Source of the DNA: Photobacterium aphoticum
Lineage (GTDB): Bacteria > Pseudomonadota > Gammaproteobacteria > Enterobacterales > Vibrionaceae
Reading direction: 5' to 3'
DNA: 64,000 nt
Assembly: GCF_001029435.1 (NCBI RefSeq)
Contig: NZ_LDOV01000031.1
Coordinates: 38,434 to 102,433 of the forward strand
Numbering within the stretch: position 1 is the stretch's first letter; each line of letters starts with the position of its first letter. The position numbers and the translations under genes are program-made. This document shows, piece after piece, positions 47,636 through 58,845 of the stretch. The notes under the pieces were generated by a model. That model did no database searches, was not told the origin of the DNA, and was given only the letters and a program-made list of their open reading frames with translations.

Positions 47636-48328
47636 TTAATCGGTAGTGCTTACGCGGGCGCGTTCAATCACTGGCTTCGATTGTGAATGCGTCGCTTTCT
47701 GTGCGCGTTTCTTATCAATAACATTTTTCAGTGCGATCATAAAGCCAACGCCAATAAAGGCACCCGGTGGCAAGATCGCTAGCAAGAAGCTGCTGTCAAA
47801 GTTAAAGATTTCAATGCGTAATGAGGAAGCCCAGTCACCCAGCAGGCGATCTGCACCGTCAAACAGGGTACCGTTACCCAGCACTTCACGCATCGCACCC
47901 AGTACCACCAATGCTGCCGTCATACCCAGACCCATCCACAGGCCATCCAGTACCGCTGGCAGCGGATCGTTTTTAGAGGCAAAGGCTTCTGCACGACCAA
48001 TGATGATACAGTTGGTCACGATCAACGGAATGAAGATACCCAGTGATTGGTACAGGCCAAAGGTGTAGGCGTTCATCAGCAACTGCACACAGGTCACCAG
48101 TGCCGCGATGATCATCACAAACACCGGAATACGCACTTCAGATGGCACCCACTGGCGTACCAGTGACACAATCAGGTTTGAGCCGATCAATACAGCCGTG
48201 GTCGCCAGACCCAGACCCAAGGCGTTAGTCACAGTCGCCGAGACAGCCAGCAACGGACACAAACCCAGCAGCTGGACAATGGCCGGGTTATTGTTCCATA
48301 ACCCGTTTTTCATCAATTCTTTATTCAT
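47636..48328 (-). CDS. rsxE: Electron transport complex subunit RsxE/RnfE
   Basis: A 230-residue inner-membrane subunit with six helices, homologous to RsxA and to Nqr[33 protein letters not shown] and [36 protein letters not shown] carry the half-helix motifs that bind a buried iron centre in this family. A charged tail ([30 protein letters not shown]) faces the cytosol. Five bases separate it from rsxG. Confidence 0.96.
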   Translation of the reverse strand: MNKELMKNGLWNNNPAIVQLLGLCPLLAVSATVTNALGLGLATTAVLIGSNLIVSLVRQWVPSEVRIPVFVMIIAALVTCVQLLMNAYTFGLYQSLGIFIPLIVTNCIIIGRAEAFASKNDPLPAVLDGLWMGLGMTAALVVLGAMREVLGNGTLFDGADRLLGDWASSLRIEIFNFDSSFLLAILPPGAFIGVGFMIALKNVIDKKRAQKATHSQSKPVIERARVSTTD

Positions 48329-48333
48329 GGCAC

Positions 48334-48966
48334 TTATTCCCCCTGACAGTTCAGTGGTTGTGCAAACAACGCCGCTTGGTTGTTCTGGTAGTACAGAGAC
48401 ACGCGCTTCACCGCACCCACTACCGCACGCGGTGTAATAGTGGCGCCGGTAAACTGATCGAATTCACCACCGTCTTTGCGTACCGCCCAGCGAGCATCGT
48501 CTGCGCCGTTCACTTTTTTGCCGGTGAAGCTGTCAATCCAGTTACTGACACGGGTTTCAATTTTGTCGCCCAGTCCCGGTGTTTCGTTGTGGCTCAGAAT
48601 GCGCACGCCGGTAACCACGCCAAGTTGGTCCAGGCCAACAATCAGCTTGATCGCGCCGCTGTAACCGTCAGGGGCTATGGCTTCAATGGCCATACCGGTT
48701 TTCTGACCGTTTTTCTCAGCAATGTAGGCCGGCATCGGTGTTGTGGTACCCAGTGCCGCTTCATTAGTCAGTAAGGTGCAGCTTTTGTACAACTCATTGT
48801 CGTGGTTTGCCGCAGGGACAACCTGATTCAAAATTTTCAGCAGCTGCTTTTGTTGTTGTTCTTCAATTTTGTCGGCTGTCATTAAATGGGTGACCGCGAC
48901 CAAACTGGTCGATAGCAAGGCAAAGATAGCCAGAATGCCACCGTTTTTCTTCATTGCATTCAGCAT
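48334..48966 (-). CDS. rsxG: Electron transport complex subunit RsxG/RnfG
   Basis: A 210-residue subunit with one N-terminal membrane anchor ([20 protein letters not shown]) and a periplasmic FMN domain. FMN is covalently bound to Thr176 in the motif [10 protein letters not shown], here TGAT in place of the usual SGAT. It passes electrons between periplasmic-side flavins. Nine bases downstream of rsxD. Confidence 0.96.
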   Translation of the reverse strand: MLNAMKKNGGILAIFALLSTSLVAVTHLMTADKIEEQQQKQLLKILNQVVPAANHDNELYKSCTLLTNEAALGTTTPMPAYIAEKNGQKTGMAIEAIAPDGYSGAIKLIVGLDQLGVVTGVRILSHNETPGLGDKIETRVSNWIDSFTGKKVNGADDARWAVRKDGGEFDQFTGATITPRAVVGAVKRVSLYYQNNQAALFAQPLNCQGE

Positions 48967-48975
48967 GGTAATTCC

Positions 48976-50022
48976 TTAGTGACCAAACGTACGCGGACGG
49001 GTGTAGTAGTCGATTAACGGTACACACATATTGGCCAGCAACACAGCAAACGCGACCCCATCAGGGAAGCCGCCAAAGGTACGGATGAGGTACACCAACA
49101 CCCCGATCAACGCACCAAAGATCAGACGACCTTTCACTGTGGTTGACGCTGTCACCGGATCGGTCGCGATAAAGAATGCGCCCAGCATGGTTGCCCCTGA
49201 GAACAGGTGGAACAGCGGTGAGCCGGTGGTATCCGGGCTGATTAAAAACGCGACAGTGCTCATGACAAACAAGCCACCCAGCATGCCAGCCGGAATGTGC
49301 CATTGGATCACACGCATTTTCAGCATGATAAGGCCACCGATCAAAAAGCCGATGTTTACCCATTCCCAACCCAGACCGGCCAAGGTGCCAAATACCGGAC
49401 CCGACAGAATTTCGGTGGTGGTGTGGCCAGTGGTCAGTGAGGTTTTCAGCGTATCTAATGGCGTCGCCATGGTGACACCATCGACGCCTAAACGTAGCTG
49501 GTAGACGCTGAAGCCGTCTGGCGTAAAGCCGGTGAAGATGGCTGACAGGCTGTCAATCAGGCTGACCGGTTGTGCGCTGATCGCAGATGGCGGCAGCCAG
49601 GTCGTCATTTGCAGCGGGAACGAGATCAGTAAGACCACGTACGCCACCATCGCCGGGTTGAAGACGTTCTGCCCCAAACCGCCGTACAGATGTTTGGCAA
49701 TGATGATGGCAGAGAACACGCCAATCACGCTGATCCACCAAGGTGCCAGCGGTGGGATAGCCAAGCCAATCAATACACCCGTTAGCAATGCGGTATTATC
49801 GCGCAGGTACGGGATCAGTGGGCGACGGCGCAGTAACAGTACGCCAGCTTCGGCGATCACCGCCAGCAGGGCACACAGTGCCACTTGGATTAATACACCC
49901 CAACCAAAGAAGTAACACTGGGCGGCAACACCCAGTGACGAACAAAGGATCACCGTGCGCATCAGGCTGCTGGTGCTGCGGCGGCTGTGGGCATGGGGTG
50001 AGCTGGTAATATTAAACGCCAC
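48976..50022 (-). CDS. rsxD: Electron transport complex subunit RsxD/RnfD
   Basis: A 348-residue inner-membrane subunit with nine or ten helices, homologous to NqrB. The covalent FMN is at Thr187 in [10 protein letters not shown], the same number as reported for Vibrio Rnf[23 protein letters not shown] is a conserved helix. The ATG at 50022 is two bases after the rsxC stop. Confidence 0.96.
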   Translation of the reverse strand: MAFNITSSPHAHSRRSTSSLMRTVILCSSLGVAAQCYFFGWGVLIQVALCALLAVIAEAGVLLLRRRPLIPYLRDNTALLTGVLIGLAIPPLAPWWISVIGVFSAIIIAKHLYGGLGQNVFNPAMVAYVVLLISFPLQMTTWLPPSAISAQPVSLIDSLSAIFTGFTPDGFSVYQLRLGVDGVTMATPLDTLKTSLTTGHTTTEILSGPVFGTLAGLGWEWVNIGFLIGGLIMLKMRVIQWHIPAGMLGGLFVMSTVAFLISPDTTGSPLFHLFSGATMLGAFFIATDPVTASTTVKGRLIFGALIGVLVYLIRTFGGFPDGVAFAVLLANMCVPLIDYYTRPRTFGH

Positions 50023-50024
50023 CG

Positions 50025-52763
50025 TTAGTTTTCCTTATTTTTTTCTTGTGCAGCAAGTTTGGCTGCTTCTTGCGCGGCTTTGCGTGCTTTGGCACGGGCT
50101 ACCGCTGCTGCTACTGCTGCTTTTTTTGGATCAATCGCTTCAGGCGCTGCCGTTTCAACAACGGCATCAGGAGCTGTTTCAGGAACCGTGTCTGGAACCA
50201 CGTCAGAAACGTCGTTGTCAGTCACAGGCTGTGCCGCTTTGCGGGCTTTGGCGCGCGCTACGGCAGCGGCGACAGCCGCTTTTTTCGGATCAACCGGTTC
50301 AGAGGCGTCTGCATTCAACGCGTTAGCATCCGACGCTTTATCACCATTGCTTGAATCAACAACAGGTTCGTTAGTCGGCGCTTCCGCTTTATCCGCTTCT
50401 TGCGCCTTGGCTGCTTCCTGTGCTGCCTTACGGGCTTTCGCACGCGCGACGGCAGCTGCGACAGCCGCTTTCTTCGGATCCGCATCATTGTTTGCAGCGT
50501 CAGCAGCCGGTGTTGCGTTCTCTGTAGCATCCGCATTGCCAGCTTGTGCTGCTTTACGGGCTTTGGCACGCGCGACGGCGGCAGCGACGGCGGCTTTCTT
50601 CGGATCTACATCGTTGTTTGCAGCATCAGCAGCAGGAGCTGTGTCCTCTGTGGCATCCGCATTGCCAGCCTGTGCCGCTTTACGGGCTTTGGCACGGGCT
50701 ACGGCGGCAGCGACGGCGGCTTTCTTCGGATCCGCATCGTTGTTTGCAGCGTTAGCAGCCGGTGCTGTGTTCTCTGCGGCATCTGTATTGCCAGTCTGTG
50801 CTGCTTTACGGGCTTTAGCGCGCGCTACGGCAGCGGCCACGGCAGCTTTCTTCGGATCCGCATCGTTGTTTGCAGCGTCAGCAGCCGGTGCTGCGTTTTC
50901 TGTGGCATCCGCATTGCCAGCCTGTGCTGCTTTACGGGCTTTGGCACGAGCAATGGCTGCGGCCACGGCATCTTTCTTCGCGTCACCGGATGGTGCAGCT
51001 TCTGCTGCTGAGTCAGAGGAGGCGTTCTGCTCTGCCGCCAGTTTCGCTGCTTTACGTTCGCGGGCCTCGCGTTTGCGCTCTTCACGCAGCTTGGCCATTT
51101 CGCTGTTGTCCGGCTGTGCGGTATCGGTAGTGCCGGCTTTCGCCGCTTCTGCCTGTTTGGCTTTGGCGCGTGCAATCGCCGCTGCAACAGCGGGTTTCTT
51201 GTCGGCGTCTTGGCCAGTCGCTGCGGCGGCTTGCTTGGCTTTCACACGGGCAATGGCGGCGGCAACCGCATCGTCACCGCCAGTAGCTGCCATTTCTTTA
51301 CGGCGATCATCAGCGGCTTTCTTAAAGCGGTTTTCACGGGCGGCTTTTTCACGTTCAAAACGGGCTTGTTTGGCTTCAAAGCGTTGTTTTGCACGTTCCG
51401 CATTGGCTTCATCCTGACGACGGGCATAGATTTCTGCTTTCGCCTGACGGTAGTAATTCACCAGTGGGATTTCACTTGGACACACGTACGCACACGCACC
51501 ACATTCGATACAGTCGAACAGGTTGTATTCTTCACACTTGGCGTAGTCTTTGTCTTTGGCATACCACTGCAACTGCTGTGGCAGCAGGGAGCTTGGACAC
51601 GCATCGGCACACGCACTACAACGGATACATGCCATTTCGTGGTTATGCAGCGGCAGTTCGCGGCGCTTCGGCGTCAGAATACAGTTGGTGATTTTCGTGA
51701 TTGGCACATTGGCGTGGGGCAGGGTAAAGCCCATCAATGAACCACCAATGATCACGCGCGGGTATTTCTTGTCAGGTTGGTAGCCGTACTTATCCAACAG
51801 ATAAGCGACCGGCGTGCCCAGACGTGCAAACACGTTACCGCGATCTTTAAAGGCTTCACCGGTTAGTGTCACGACACGCTCAATCAATGGCTCGCCATCA
51901 ACAACCGCACGTTTTACGGCAAAAGCGGTACCGACGTTTTGTACCACGACACCGACAGCAGATGAGCGGCCACCCGATGGCACTTCGCGGCCGGTCAGCA
52001 GTTTGACCAATTGCTTGGAACTGCCTGACGGATATTTGGTTGGGATCACGCGGATCAGAATGTTGTCTTCTGGCGTGACACACTGTTCTAGCGCTTTGAT
52101 CGCTTCTGGTTTGTTGTCTTCAATGCCGATCAGCGTCAGTTTCGGGCTGACGATGTGGCGCAGAATACGAATACCTTCAATCACTTCTTGCGCGTAATCT
52201 TGCATTAAGCGGTCATCGGCGGTGATATAAGGTTCACATTCTGCCGCGTTGATGATCATGATATCCGTTAAGCCCAAGCTACCCTGTAGCTTACGACCGG
52301 TCGGGAAACCTGCGCCACCAAGGCCTGCAATGCCGCTCAGGCGGATGGTATCAATCAGATCACCCGGCTCCATGGCCGTGTAATCGGCAATTTTAGTTTG
52401 TGGTGCCCAGGTATCCTGACCATCACTTTTGATCACGATACACAGATCGGTCAGGCCAGAGGGGTGCGCCGTGGTGCGTGCTTCAATGGCCGTCACGGTA
52501 CCGGATGTTGGCGCGTGGATCGGCACACACATACTCATGTCGCTTTGGGTCAGCGGTTGACCTTTCAGGACCTGATCGCCTACTGCGACCAGAATGTCAC
52601 CTTTGGTACCAATGTGCTGTTTCAGCGGCAGGACGAGTTCGTCAGGGATCCCTGCTTGGATGATCGGTGTGCGACTGGATAAGGTTTTGTTTTCTGGCGG
52701 ATGAATACCACCAGGGAAGTCCCACAGCTGACCTTGTTTAATTTGTTCGATAATTGACAGCAT
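50025..52763 (-). CDS. rsxC: Electron transport complex subunit RsxC/RnfC with expanded repeat tail
   Basis: A 912-residue protein. Residues 1-440 are the conserved NADH/flavin and ferredoxin part: [13 protein letters not shown] (148-160) for FMN/NADH, and two 4Fe-4S clusters at Cys379/382/385/389 and Cys418/421/424/428. From about 450 to 912 is a long Ala/Lys/Arg-rich tail with many copies of [19 protein letters not shown] joined by Asn/Ala/Asp-rich spacers, including four tandem 42-residue copies. The tail is longer than the catalytic part needs and predicted to be helical segments with flexible links. Role of the tail unknown. Confidence 0.96.
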   Translation of the reverse strand: MLSIIEQIKQGQLWDFPGGIHPPENKTLSSRTPIIQAGIPDELVLPLKQHIGTKGDILVAVGDQVLKGQPLTQSDMSMCVPIHAPTSGTVTAIEARTTAHPSGLTDLCIVIKSDGQDTWAPQTKIADYTAMEPGDLIDTIRLSGIAGLGGAGFPTGRKLQGSLGLTDIMIINAAECEPYITADDRLMQDYAQEVIEGIRILRHIVSPKLTLIGIEDNKPEAIKALEQCVTPEDNILIRVIPTKYPSGSSKQLVKLLTGREVPSGGRSSAVGVVVQNVGTAFAVKRAVVDGEPLIERVVTLTGEAFKDRGNVFARLGTPVAYLLDKYGYQPDKKYPRVIIGGSLMGFTLPHANVPITKITNCILTPKRRELPLHNHEMACIRCSACADACPSSLLPQQLQWYAKDKDYAKCEEYNLFDCIECGACAYVCPSEIPLVNYYRQAKAEIYARRQDEANAERAKQRFEAKQARFEREKAARENRFKKAADDRRKEMAATGGDDAVAAAIARVKAKQAAAATGQDADKKPAVAAAIARAKAKQAEAAKAGTTDTAQPDNSEMAKLREERKREARERKAAKLAAEQNASSDSAAEAAPSGDAKKDAVAAAIARAKARKAAQAGNADATENAAPAADAANNDADPKKAAVAAAVARAKARKAAQTGNTDAAENTAPAANAANNDADPKKAAVAAAVARAKARKAAQAGNADATEDTAPAADAANNDVDPKKAAVAAAVARAKARKAAQAGNADATENATPAADAANNDADPKKAAVAAAVARAKARKAAQEAAKAQEADKAEAPTNEPVVDSSNGDKASDANALNADASEPVDPKKAAVAAAVARAKARKAAQPVTDNDVSDVVPDTVPETAPDAVVETAAPEAIDPKKAAVAAAVARAKARKAAQEAAKLAAQEKNKEN
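50471..50974 (-). repeat. Four tandem 126-bp repeats inside rsxC
   Basis: The marker TCTTCGGATC recurs at 50471, 50597, 50723 and 50849, exactly 126 bases apart. Each unit encodes 42 residues beginning [20 protein letters not shown]. Units are nearly identical in DNA, pointing to recent duplication; more degenerate copies of the core flank them from about 50058 to 51285. The period is a multiple of three, so copy change keeps frame. Confidence 0.95.
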
Positions 52764-52765
52764 GC

Positions 52766-53356
52766 TTACTTCACCGCGCTTTCTTTATGTTCAACCGAGT
52801 CAACAGGCAGATTCACCACAGGGATCTGGTTTAAATCCCATTTCCAGGTGTCAGGTGTCGCCTCTACCGGGATCATCTCAATACAGTCTGTCGGGCAAGG
52901 AGACACACACAAATCACAGCCGGTACATTCGTCTTTAATGACGGTATGCAGGGCTTTGGTGCCGCCGACAATGGCATCGACCGGACAGGCCTGAATACAC
53001 TTGGTGCAGCCAATACACATGTCTTCATGGATAAAAGCGACTTTCTTGACGCTTTTCTCTGGATCGTGGGCAGACTCTTGTACTTCCACGCCCATCAAAT
53101 CAGCCAGTTTTTCTATGGTCTGTTGGCCGCCCGGAGGACATTTGTTGATCGCATCACCATTGGCAATGGCTTCTGCGTACGGACGACAACCCGGGTAACC
53201 ACATTGACCACATTGGGTCTGTGGCAAAATGGCATCGATTTGTTCAACGATAGGGTCTGCTTCTACCTTGAAACGGATAGAGGCAAAGCCCAGCAGGAGA
53301 CCGAAGATAGCGGCAAGGGCTGCAATGGCAATCACCGCGATAAGTAATCCGCTCAT
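52766..53356 (-). CDS. rsxB: Electron transport complex subunit RsxB/RnfB
   Basis: A 196-residue subunit with an N-terminal membrane helix ([24 protein letters not shown]), a 4Fe-4S domain with [16 protein letters not shown], and two ferredoxin-type clusters [12 protein letters not shown] and [12 protein letters not shown]. It takes electrons toward the membrane part of the complex. One base separates its ATG from the rsxA stop. Confidence 0.97.
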   Translation of the reverse strand: MSGLLIAVIAIAALAAIFGLLLGFASIRFKVEADPIVEQIDAILPQTQCGQCGYPGCRPYAEAIANGDAINKCPPGGQQTIEKLADLMGVEVQESAHDPEKSVKKVAFIHEDMCIGCTKCIQACPVDAIVGGTKALHTVIKDECTGCDLCVSPCPTDCIEMIPVEATPDTWKWDLNQIPVVNLPVDSVEHKESAVK

Positions 53357-53357
53357 C

Positions 53358-53939
53358 TTACAATTTCACCAATCCAGTAAAGCCCATGAACGCCAGCGAC
53401 ATCAGGCCGGCGGTGATCATCGCAATGGATGCGCCTTTAAACGGCTCCGGTACATCGGCAGCTGCAATACGCTCACGCATCGAGGCAAACAGGACTAACA
53501 CCAAAGAGAAGCCAACCGCTGCACCAAAGCCGTAAATCACCGATTCAATGAAGTTGTGACGTTCATTGATGTTCAGTAGCGCGACACCTAGTACCGCACA
53601 GTTGGTGGTGATCAATGGCAGGAAGATACCCAGTAAACGGTAAAGCGTCGGGCTGGTTTTGTGCACCACCATTTCGGTAAATTGCACGACCACCGCGATC
53701 ACCAAAATGAAGCTTAGGGTACGTAAATATTGAATGCCCAGCGGGACAAGGATGTAGGTTTCTACCAAATAGGCACACACAGAGGCCAGCGTTAGCACGA
53801 ACGTGGTGGCTAACCCCATACCAATGGCGGTTTCAAGTTTTTTGGAGACGCCCATGAAGGGGCATAAACCTAAAAATTTTACGAGTACAAAGTTGTTAAC
53901 CAACACTGTACCTACGAGGAGGAGTAGGTATTCAGTCAT
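53358..53939 (-). CDS. rsxA: Electron transport complex subunit RsxA/RnfA
   Basis: A 193-residue inner-membrane protein with six helices, first gene of the operon. [50 protein letters not shown] is nearly invariant in the family and includes the half-helix Cys. The ATG at 53939 is used; the open frame to 54035 has no family support. The complex couples electron flow to ion pumping and, in E. coli, keeps SoxR reduced. Confidence 0.97.
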   Translation of the reverse strand: MTEYLLLLVGTVLVNNFVLVKFLGLCPFMGVSKKLETAIGMGLATTFVLTLASVCAYLVETYILVPLGIQYLRTLSFILVIAVVVQFTEMVVHKTSPTLYRLLGIFLPLITTNCAVLGVALLNINERHNFIESVIYGFGAAVGFSLVLVLFASMRERIAAADVPEPFKGASIAMITAGLMSLAFMGFTGLVKL

Positions 53940-54325
53940 ACCGTCAAAATACTGTTTGCAAAAGATCCTTGTATTATCTTCCTTTGTGACGTCATTAACA
54001 ACTCCCTCCGGGCAGGGTTTTTCCCTGTAACGCACATTTCACAACACCAACGTATTGATATAGTGATGATTTTAACAATTGCTTCTCATTCATTATACGA
54101 ATTGGGTTTGAAAGGGATCATTCGTCATGGGTGCGATCCTGAACAGGCAAAGTAACCCTGTGCTTTTAATGGTGTTTTGTTGCTTTGGTTTGACGTGAAA
54201 GGGCTGTGATCCGCCGGATGAGCGTCATGTTATGAAAATGCGGGAATTCGAAAAAGGTATAACGATAAAGGAATTTGTTAGTCATAAGTGGGAAATTTTA
54301 TCATACAAAGGGCTTGCTTTTTGTC

Positions 54326-54377
54326 AGCCCTGATAACACAAGGGCTTAGCATAGTTATCCACGGAAACTGTGGATAA
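54326..54377. promoter_or_regulatory. Inverted pair of DnaA boxes in the rsxA-uvrB gap
   Basis: TTATCCACG (54355-54363) and TGTGGATAA (54369-54377) are inverted DnaA boxes 5 bases apart; the second is a perfect consensus. A small hairpin AGCCCT/AGGGCT (54326-54346) lies just left. The E. coli uvrB upstream region also has a DnaA site, so a role in replication-linked control of uvrB is possible. The other parts of 53940-54790 contain AT-rich sequence without a supported gene. Confidence 0.6.
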
Positions 54378-54794
54378 GTGTGTTAATGGATGCTTAGGAA
54401 CACGGATAACTGTTCGTCACTTTGACAGATTGTATGAAAAATAAACGAATGAGCAATAAGGAATAAAGCGCTGTTATTCGGGGGGTCTTGGGATACAGCT
54501 GACGATAGTGAAATGATGATGAAGTATAGAGCGGGAAAAAAATTTTACGTAATTTGCTTGTGAATTGATTTATATCAACCCTTGAATAAGTTGTGGGCAA
54601 ATAACGAGGATGGATATTTTTTAGGGGTATAATTATACGTTTTTGCGTGAAGCTGAACGTAAACTGTACGAGGTGAGGGCGCTGATAATACGCCTTGTTT
54701 AAAAAGCAATCAAGGGTTAATCCGCTTTTTATTGGTTGTTCTGCCATCCTTTGTCGTACGTATAGCTATCAAAGCGCCTTGGGGCATGTCTCTA

Positions 54795-54823
54795 TTGACA
54801 ACCTACGTCAGCGTAGCACAATA
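54795..54823 (+). promoter_or_regulatory. Probable uvrB promoter
   Basis: A perfect TTGACA (54795-54800) is followed after 17 bases by ACAATA (54818-54823), a weak -10. The start would fall near 54830, at the edge of the LexA box. Confidence 0.45.
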
Positions 54824-54830
54824 CGCAGAA

Positions 54831-54850
54831 TACTGTTTATCCAACCAGTT
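54831..54850 (+). promoter_or_regulatory. LexA (SOS) box of uvrB
   Basis: TACTGTTTATCCAACCAGTT fits CTG-N10-CAG and resembles the E. coli uvrB SOS box. It ends 10 bases before the ATG, so LexA binding would block initiation. Confidence 0.65.
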
Positions 54851-54860
54851 CGGTACCGTT

Positions 54861-56897
54861 ATGGAAAAGTCTGTCAGTAAATCGTTCAAACTTTCATCAT
54901 CTTATTCGCCCTCCGGGGATCAGCCGACGGCGATCGCACAATTGCTGAAAGGGTTGGATGCCGGCTTAGCCCACCAAACCCTGCTGGGGGCGACCGGTAC
55001 CGGTAAAACCTTCACCGTCGCCAACGTGATAGCCACGGCGGATCGACCTACCTTGATTTTGGCGCCCAACAAAACACTGGCGGCGCAGTTATACGGTGAG
55101 ATGAGAGAGTTCTTTCCGGATAATGCGGTGGAATACTTCGTTTCATACTACGACTACTACCAGCCAGAAGCGTATGTGCCGACGACCGATACTTTTATCG
55201 AAAAAGATGCGTCGGTGAATGCGCACATCGAGCAAATGCGCTTGTCCGCCACTAAAGCATTGATGGAACGTCGTGATGTCATCATCATTGCCTCCGTCTC
55301 GGCGATTTATGGTCTGGGTGATCCGGATTCCTACCTGAAAATGATGCTGCACGTACGTCGTGGCGACATGTTGGATCAGCGTGACATTTTGCGTCGTCTG
55401 GCGGAGTTGCAATATACCCGTAATGATATGGCGTTTGAGCGCGGTACGTTTCGTGTGCGTGGGGAAGTGATTGATATCTTCCCCGCAGAATCAGAAAAAG
55501 ACGCCGTGCGTATTGAGCTGTTTGATGATGAGGTCGATTGCATCAGTGCGTTTGATCCACTGACGGGCACCATTTTGCAGCGCGATATGCCGCGTTGCAC
55601 CATTTACCCGAAAACCCACTACGTGACGCCGCGTGAAAAAGTCTTAGACGCCATTGAAGGGATCAAAGAAGAGCTGGTTGAGCGTAAGGCCCAACTGCTG
55701 GCGAACAATAAGTTGGTGGAAGAGCAGCGTATTACACAGCGTACCCAGTTTGATATCGAGATGATGAACGAATTGGGCTTCTGCTCCGGCATTGAAAACT
55801 ACTCCCGTTACCTCAGTGGCCGTACCGAGGGTGAGCCGCCACCGACCTTGTTTGATTACCTGCCTGCGGATGGGTTGCTGATCATCGACGAATCCCACGT
55901 GACGGTTTCACAGATCGGTGCCATGTTCCGGGGGGACCGCTCCCGTAAAGAAAACCTGGTGGAATACGGCTTCCGCTTGCCGTCCGCGTTGGATAACCGC
56001 CCGCTGAAGTTTGAAGAGTTTGAAGCTCTTGCGCCACAAACCCTGTATATCTCTGCGACGCCGGGGAATTACGAAATTGAAAAATCCGGCGGCGACATTG
56101 CCGAGCAGGTGATCCGCCCGACCGGCTTGTTGGATCCGCAAATTGAAGTACGCCCTGTTGCCACTCAGGTGGATGACTTGTTGTCTGAAATCCGTATTCG
56201 TGCCGCCAAAGGGGAGCGCGTATTGGTGACAACCCTGACCAAGCGCATGGCGGAAGATTTGACTGAATACCTGTCTGAACACGATGTGAAAGTGCGTTAC
56301 CTGCACTCGGATGTCGATACCGTCGAGCGTGTCGAGATCATTCGCGATCTGCGTTTGGGCGAATTCGATGTACTGGTGGGGATCAACTTGCTGCGTGAGG
56401 GCTTGGACATGCCAGAAGTCTCGCTGGTGGCGATTCTGGATGCGGATAAAGAAGGTTTCTTACGTTCAGAGCGTTCGCTGATCCAGACCATTGGTCGAGC
56501 GGCCCGTAACCTTGAAGGTCGCGCCATCTTGTATGCGGATCGCATTACCGGCTCGATGGAGCGGGCGATGAACGAAACCAACCGCCGTCGTGATAAGCAG
56601 ATCGCCTACAACGAAAAACACGGTTTGGTGCCAAAAGCGCTGAATAAGAAAGTGTCTGACATTATGGAGCTGGGCGCACCGGGTAAAGGCAAGACGGTGA
56701 ACCGTGCCGCACAGCTGCATAAAGTGGCGGAGAAGGGCGCGACCTACAGCACCATGACACCACAGCAGTTGGAAACAGAAATCCAGCAACTGGAAAAAGC
56801 CATGTACGATGCCGCGCAGAATTTGGAGTTTGAACAAGCTGCAGAACTGCGCGATAAAATTCACAATTTGCGAGAGCAATTTATTGCTAACAGCTAA
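54861..56897 (+). CDS. uvrB: Excinuclease ABC subunit B
   Basis: A 678-residue helicase-fold protein that verifies DNA damage and loads UvrC in nucleotide excision repair. Walker A is GATGTGKT (43-50); [25 protein letters not shown] is the beta-hairpin that inserts into [11 protein letters not shown] is motif VI; the C-terminal UVR coiled coil ([31 protein letters not shown]) binds UvrC. The ATG at 54861 ([22 protein letters not shown]) is chosen; upstream open frame includes the promoter and SOS box. Confidence 0.98.
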   Translation: MEKSVSKSFKLSSSYSPSGDQPTAIAQLLKGLDAGLAHQTLLGATGTGKTFTVANVIATADRPTLILAPNKTLAAQLYGEMREFFPDNAVEYFVSYYDYYQPEAYVPTTDTFIEKDASVNAHIEQMRLSATKALMERRDVIIIASVSAIYGLGDPDSYLKMMLHVRRGDMLDQRDILRRLAELQYTRNDMAFERGTFRVRGEVIDIFPAESEKDAVRIELFDDEVDCISAFDPLTGTILQRDMPRCTIYPKTHYVTPREKVLDAIEGIKEELVERKAQLLANNKLVEEQRITQRTQFDIEMMNELGFCSGIENYSRYLSGRTEGEPPPTLFDYLPADGLLIIDESHVTVSQIGAMFRGDRSRKENLVEYGFRLPSALDNRPLKFEEFEALAPQTLYISATPGNYEIEKSGGDIAEQVIRPTGLLDPQIEVRPVATQVDDLLSEIRIRAAKGERVLVTTLTKRMAEDLTEYLSEHDVKVRYLHSDVDTVERVEIIRDLRLGEFDVLVGINLLREGLDMPEVSLVAILDADKEGFLRSERSLIQTIGRAARNLEGRAILYADRITGSMERAMNETNRRRDKQIAYNEKHGLVPKALNKKVSDIMELGAPGKGKTVNRAAQLHKVAEKGATYSTMTPQQLETEIQQLEKAMYDAAQNLEFEQAAELRDKIHNLREQFIANS

Positions 56898-56901
56898 TCG
56901 G

Positions 56902-56930
56902 CAAGGGCGGGTTTCGTCCTTGCTCTTTTC
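56902..56930 (+). terminator. uvrB terminator
   Basis: GCAAGG/CCTTGC (56902-56907, 56919-56924) with inner CG/CG pairing is followed by TCTTTT. Confidence 0.75.
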
Positions 56931-57015
56931 CTGCCTCAAACACGCTCACCTCTGAGCGCATTCCTCTCCTTTATGCAGATTATGCAAAGGGGGAGGCCGT
57001 TCCCAAACGACAGGC

Positions 57016-57117
57016 AAAAAAAAGCCAACCGATAAGCAGTTCGGTTGGCGTCATTGTTTTAGTGAAAAAAATCCACAAACAACGTCAGTTGGCTAGGTTG
57101 ACCCTCTAGGAGAGTCA
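57016..57117 (-). ncRNA. qrr1: Qrr quorum-regulatory small RNA
   Basis: On the minus strand a transcript of about 102 nt begins TGACTCTCCTAGAGGGTCA (5' hairpin), contains CTAGCCAACTGACGTTGTT, the invariant core that pairs with hapR/luxR-type and aphA mRNAs, and ends in the stem GCCAACCGA/TCGGTTGGC (57024-57032, 57041-57049) with an 8-T tail. Location beside luxO is that of qrr1 in Vibrio. Qrr RNAs act with Hfq at low cell density. Confidence 0.95.
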
Positions 57118-57127
57118 TTTCTAATAA

Positions 57128-57143
57128 TGCAGACAGCGTGCCA
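57128..57143 (-). promoter_or_regulatory. Sigma-54 promoter of qrr
   Basis: TGGCAC-GCTGT-CTGCA on the minus strand has GG and GC exactly 10 bases apart, matching the -24/-12 consensus, and places the start at 57117, the first base of the 5' Qrr hairpin. Confidence 0.9.
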
Positions 57144-57194
57144 ACTTTTGTATTCCTGATTAATTGCACTTTTTTATTGGCTTAGCGCAAACAT

Positions 57195-57254
57195 TTCCAT
57201 TTTGCGAAGATAAAAAATCACCGTGCATTTGCATTTTGCGAATCAATATGCGAA
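57195..57254. promoter_or_regulatory. Putative LuxO enhancer sites between qrr and luxO
   Basis: TTCCATTTTGCGAA (57195-57208), TTGCATTTTGCGAA (57229-57242) and a weaker TCAATATGCGAA (57243-57254) resemble the LuxO dyad TTGCA-N3-TGCAA. They lie 50-110 bases upstream of the qrr sigma-54 promoter, a normal enhancer distance, and also upstream of luxO, allowing autoregulation. Confidence 0.6.
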
Positions 57255-57366
57255 TCATTATGAAAAATTGCCGGTCAAAGATGTGATAGTAGACTGGGCA
57301 AAAAAGTAATACTGATTTTTTTCTTTTGATTACAATTAGTAAAGAGCAATAGGATTTGGAGGGGCA

Positions 57367-58827
57367 ATGGAAAGCAAAACGAGACAGCGCCAAGTCTTAA
57401 TGGTGGAAGACACGGTGTCAGTCGCGGCGCTGTATAAGTCGTACCTCAACCCCTTGGGCGTCGCCGTCACGGTGGTGGGATCGGGCGCGGAAGCGTTGGC
57501 GTTTGTGAAAGACACCATTCCGGACTTAATTCTGCTGGATTTACGGTTACCGGATATGACCGGTATTGAAGTGTTGGAAGCGGTGAAGCGGGATTACGGC
57601 GATGTGCCGGTGGTGATCATGACCGCGCACGGGTCGATTGACGTTGCCGTTGAAGCCATGCGCCATGGGGCGAAAGATTTCTTAATTAAACCGTGTGAAG
57701 CTGACCGCTTACGTGTCACCGTCAATAATGCGCTCAAGGAAGAAGAGCAGAAAGAGCAAGGTTCAAGCTCCAAGCAAGGCGGTGCACAGTACCAAGGGTT
57801 TATTGGTAACAGCTTACCCATGCAGGCGGTGTATCGGGTGATAGAATCGGCGGCCTCCAGTAAAGCAACGGTGTTTATTACCGGGGAAAGCGGAACCGGT
57901 AAAGAAGTGTGTGCCGAAGCGGTGCATGCAGCCAGCCCGCGAAATGATAAGCCGTTTGTGGCGTTGAACTGTGCCGCCATTCCGAAAGAGTTGATTGAGA
58001 GTGAACTGTTCGGTCACGTTAAAGGGGCGTTCACAGGGGCATCCACAGAGCGTCAGGGTGCGGTCGAGTTAGCCCATCAGGGCACCTTGTTCCTGGATGA
58101 GTTGTGTGAAATGGATTTGGATTTGCAAAGCAAATTGCTGCGCTTTATTCAAACGGGCACTTATCAGAAAGTCGGCGCATCCAAAACCAACACGGTGGAT
58201 GTGCGTTTTGTGTGTGCAACCAACCGCAATCCTTGGCAAGAAGTGCAAGAAGGTCGTTTCCGCGAAGATCTCTATTACCGTTTACATGTGATCCCGGTGT
58301 CTCTGCCGCCGTTGCGAGAGCGTGGCGACGACGTGTTGGAAATCGCCCATGCCTTGTTGGCCCTGATGTCACTGGAAGAAGGGAAGAATTTCAGCCGCTT
58401 TTCACCCGAGGTATTGACGCTGTTTAAGCAGTACCACTGGCAGGGGAATGTGCGGGAATTGCAGAACGTGATCCGCAATATTGTGGTGCTTAATAATGGG
58501 GAAGAAGTCACATTACCGATGGTTCCTCCGCCAATCAATAATGGTGGCGTTAAAATTGCATCGTCTACGGGAGTTGTGTCTGAGTCTGTGCTCGATGAAC
58601 CTCAAGTTCAACAAACGACTGCTCAACAAGCAGTGGTGAGTCAGCCCGTGTTCAGCCAAATGGTGGATAAATCTCAAGTTGAGCCTTTATGGGTGGTTGA
58701 AAAGCGCGCCATTCAGGCTGCCATTGATGCTTGTGATGGCAACATTCCACGTGCCGCAGGACTATTGGAAGTCAGTCCATCAACGATTTACCGTAAATTA
58801 CAAACCTGGCAGGAAGCGCAAGGTTAG
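57367..58827 (+). CDS. luxO: Quorum-sensing sigma-54 activator LuxO
   Basis: A 486-residue NtrC-type response regulator. The receiver domain has its phospho-acceptor at Asp58 ([10 protein letters not shown]). The AAA+ domain has Walker A GESGTGKE (173-180) and the sigma-54 loop GAFTGA (220-225). After a variable, Gln/Val-rich linker (about 390-440) comes a Fis-type helix-turn-helix ([33 protein letters not shown]). GGAGGGG precedes the ATG. Phosphorylated at low density, it drives qrr transcription. Confidence 0.97.
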   Translation: MESKTRQRQVLMVEDTVSVAALYKSYLNPLGVAVTVVGSGAEALAFVKDTIPDLILLDLRLPDMTGIEVLEAVKRDYGDVPVVIMTAHGSIDVAVEAMRHGAKDFLIKPCEADRLRVTVNNALKEEEQKEQGSSSKQGGAQYQGFIGNSLPMQAVYRVIESAASSKATVFITGESGTGKEVCAEAVHAASPRNDKPFVALNCAAIPKELIESELFGHVKGAFTGASTERQGAVELAHQGTLFLDELCEMDLDLQSKLLRFIQTGTYQKVGASKTNTVDVRFVCATNRNPWQEVQEGRFREDLYYRLHVIPVSLPPLRERGDDVLEIAHALLALMSLEEGKNFSRFSPEVLTLFKQYHWQGNVRELQNVIRNIVVLNNGEEVTLPMVPPPINNGGVKIASSTGVVSESVLDEPQVQQTTAQQAVVSQPVFSQMVDKSQVEPLWVVEKRAIQAAIDACDGNIPRAAGLLEVSPSTIYRKLQTWQEAQG

Positions 58828-58845
58828 TTGTAGGGAGAGGATTGC

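Noticed and set aside
50471..50974. Regular repeats considered as a CRISPR array
   Set aside because: Units of 126 bp are near-identical throughout, with no unique spacers, and are in frame inside rsxC.
50059..51417. Open frame of 452 codons on the plus strand, antisense to rsxC
   Set aside because: It is the mirror of the Ala/Arg-rich repeat region, where GC-rich repeated codons leave several frames open. It has no ribosome site or family resemblance.
54394..54747. 117-codon frame on the minus strand upstream of uvrB
   Set aside because: AT-rich, no ribosome site, no family motif, and lies in the regulatory gap.
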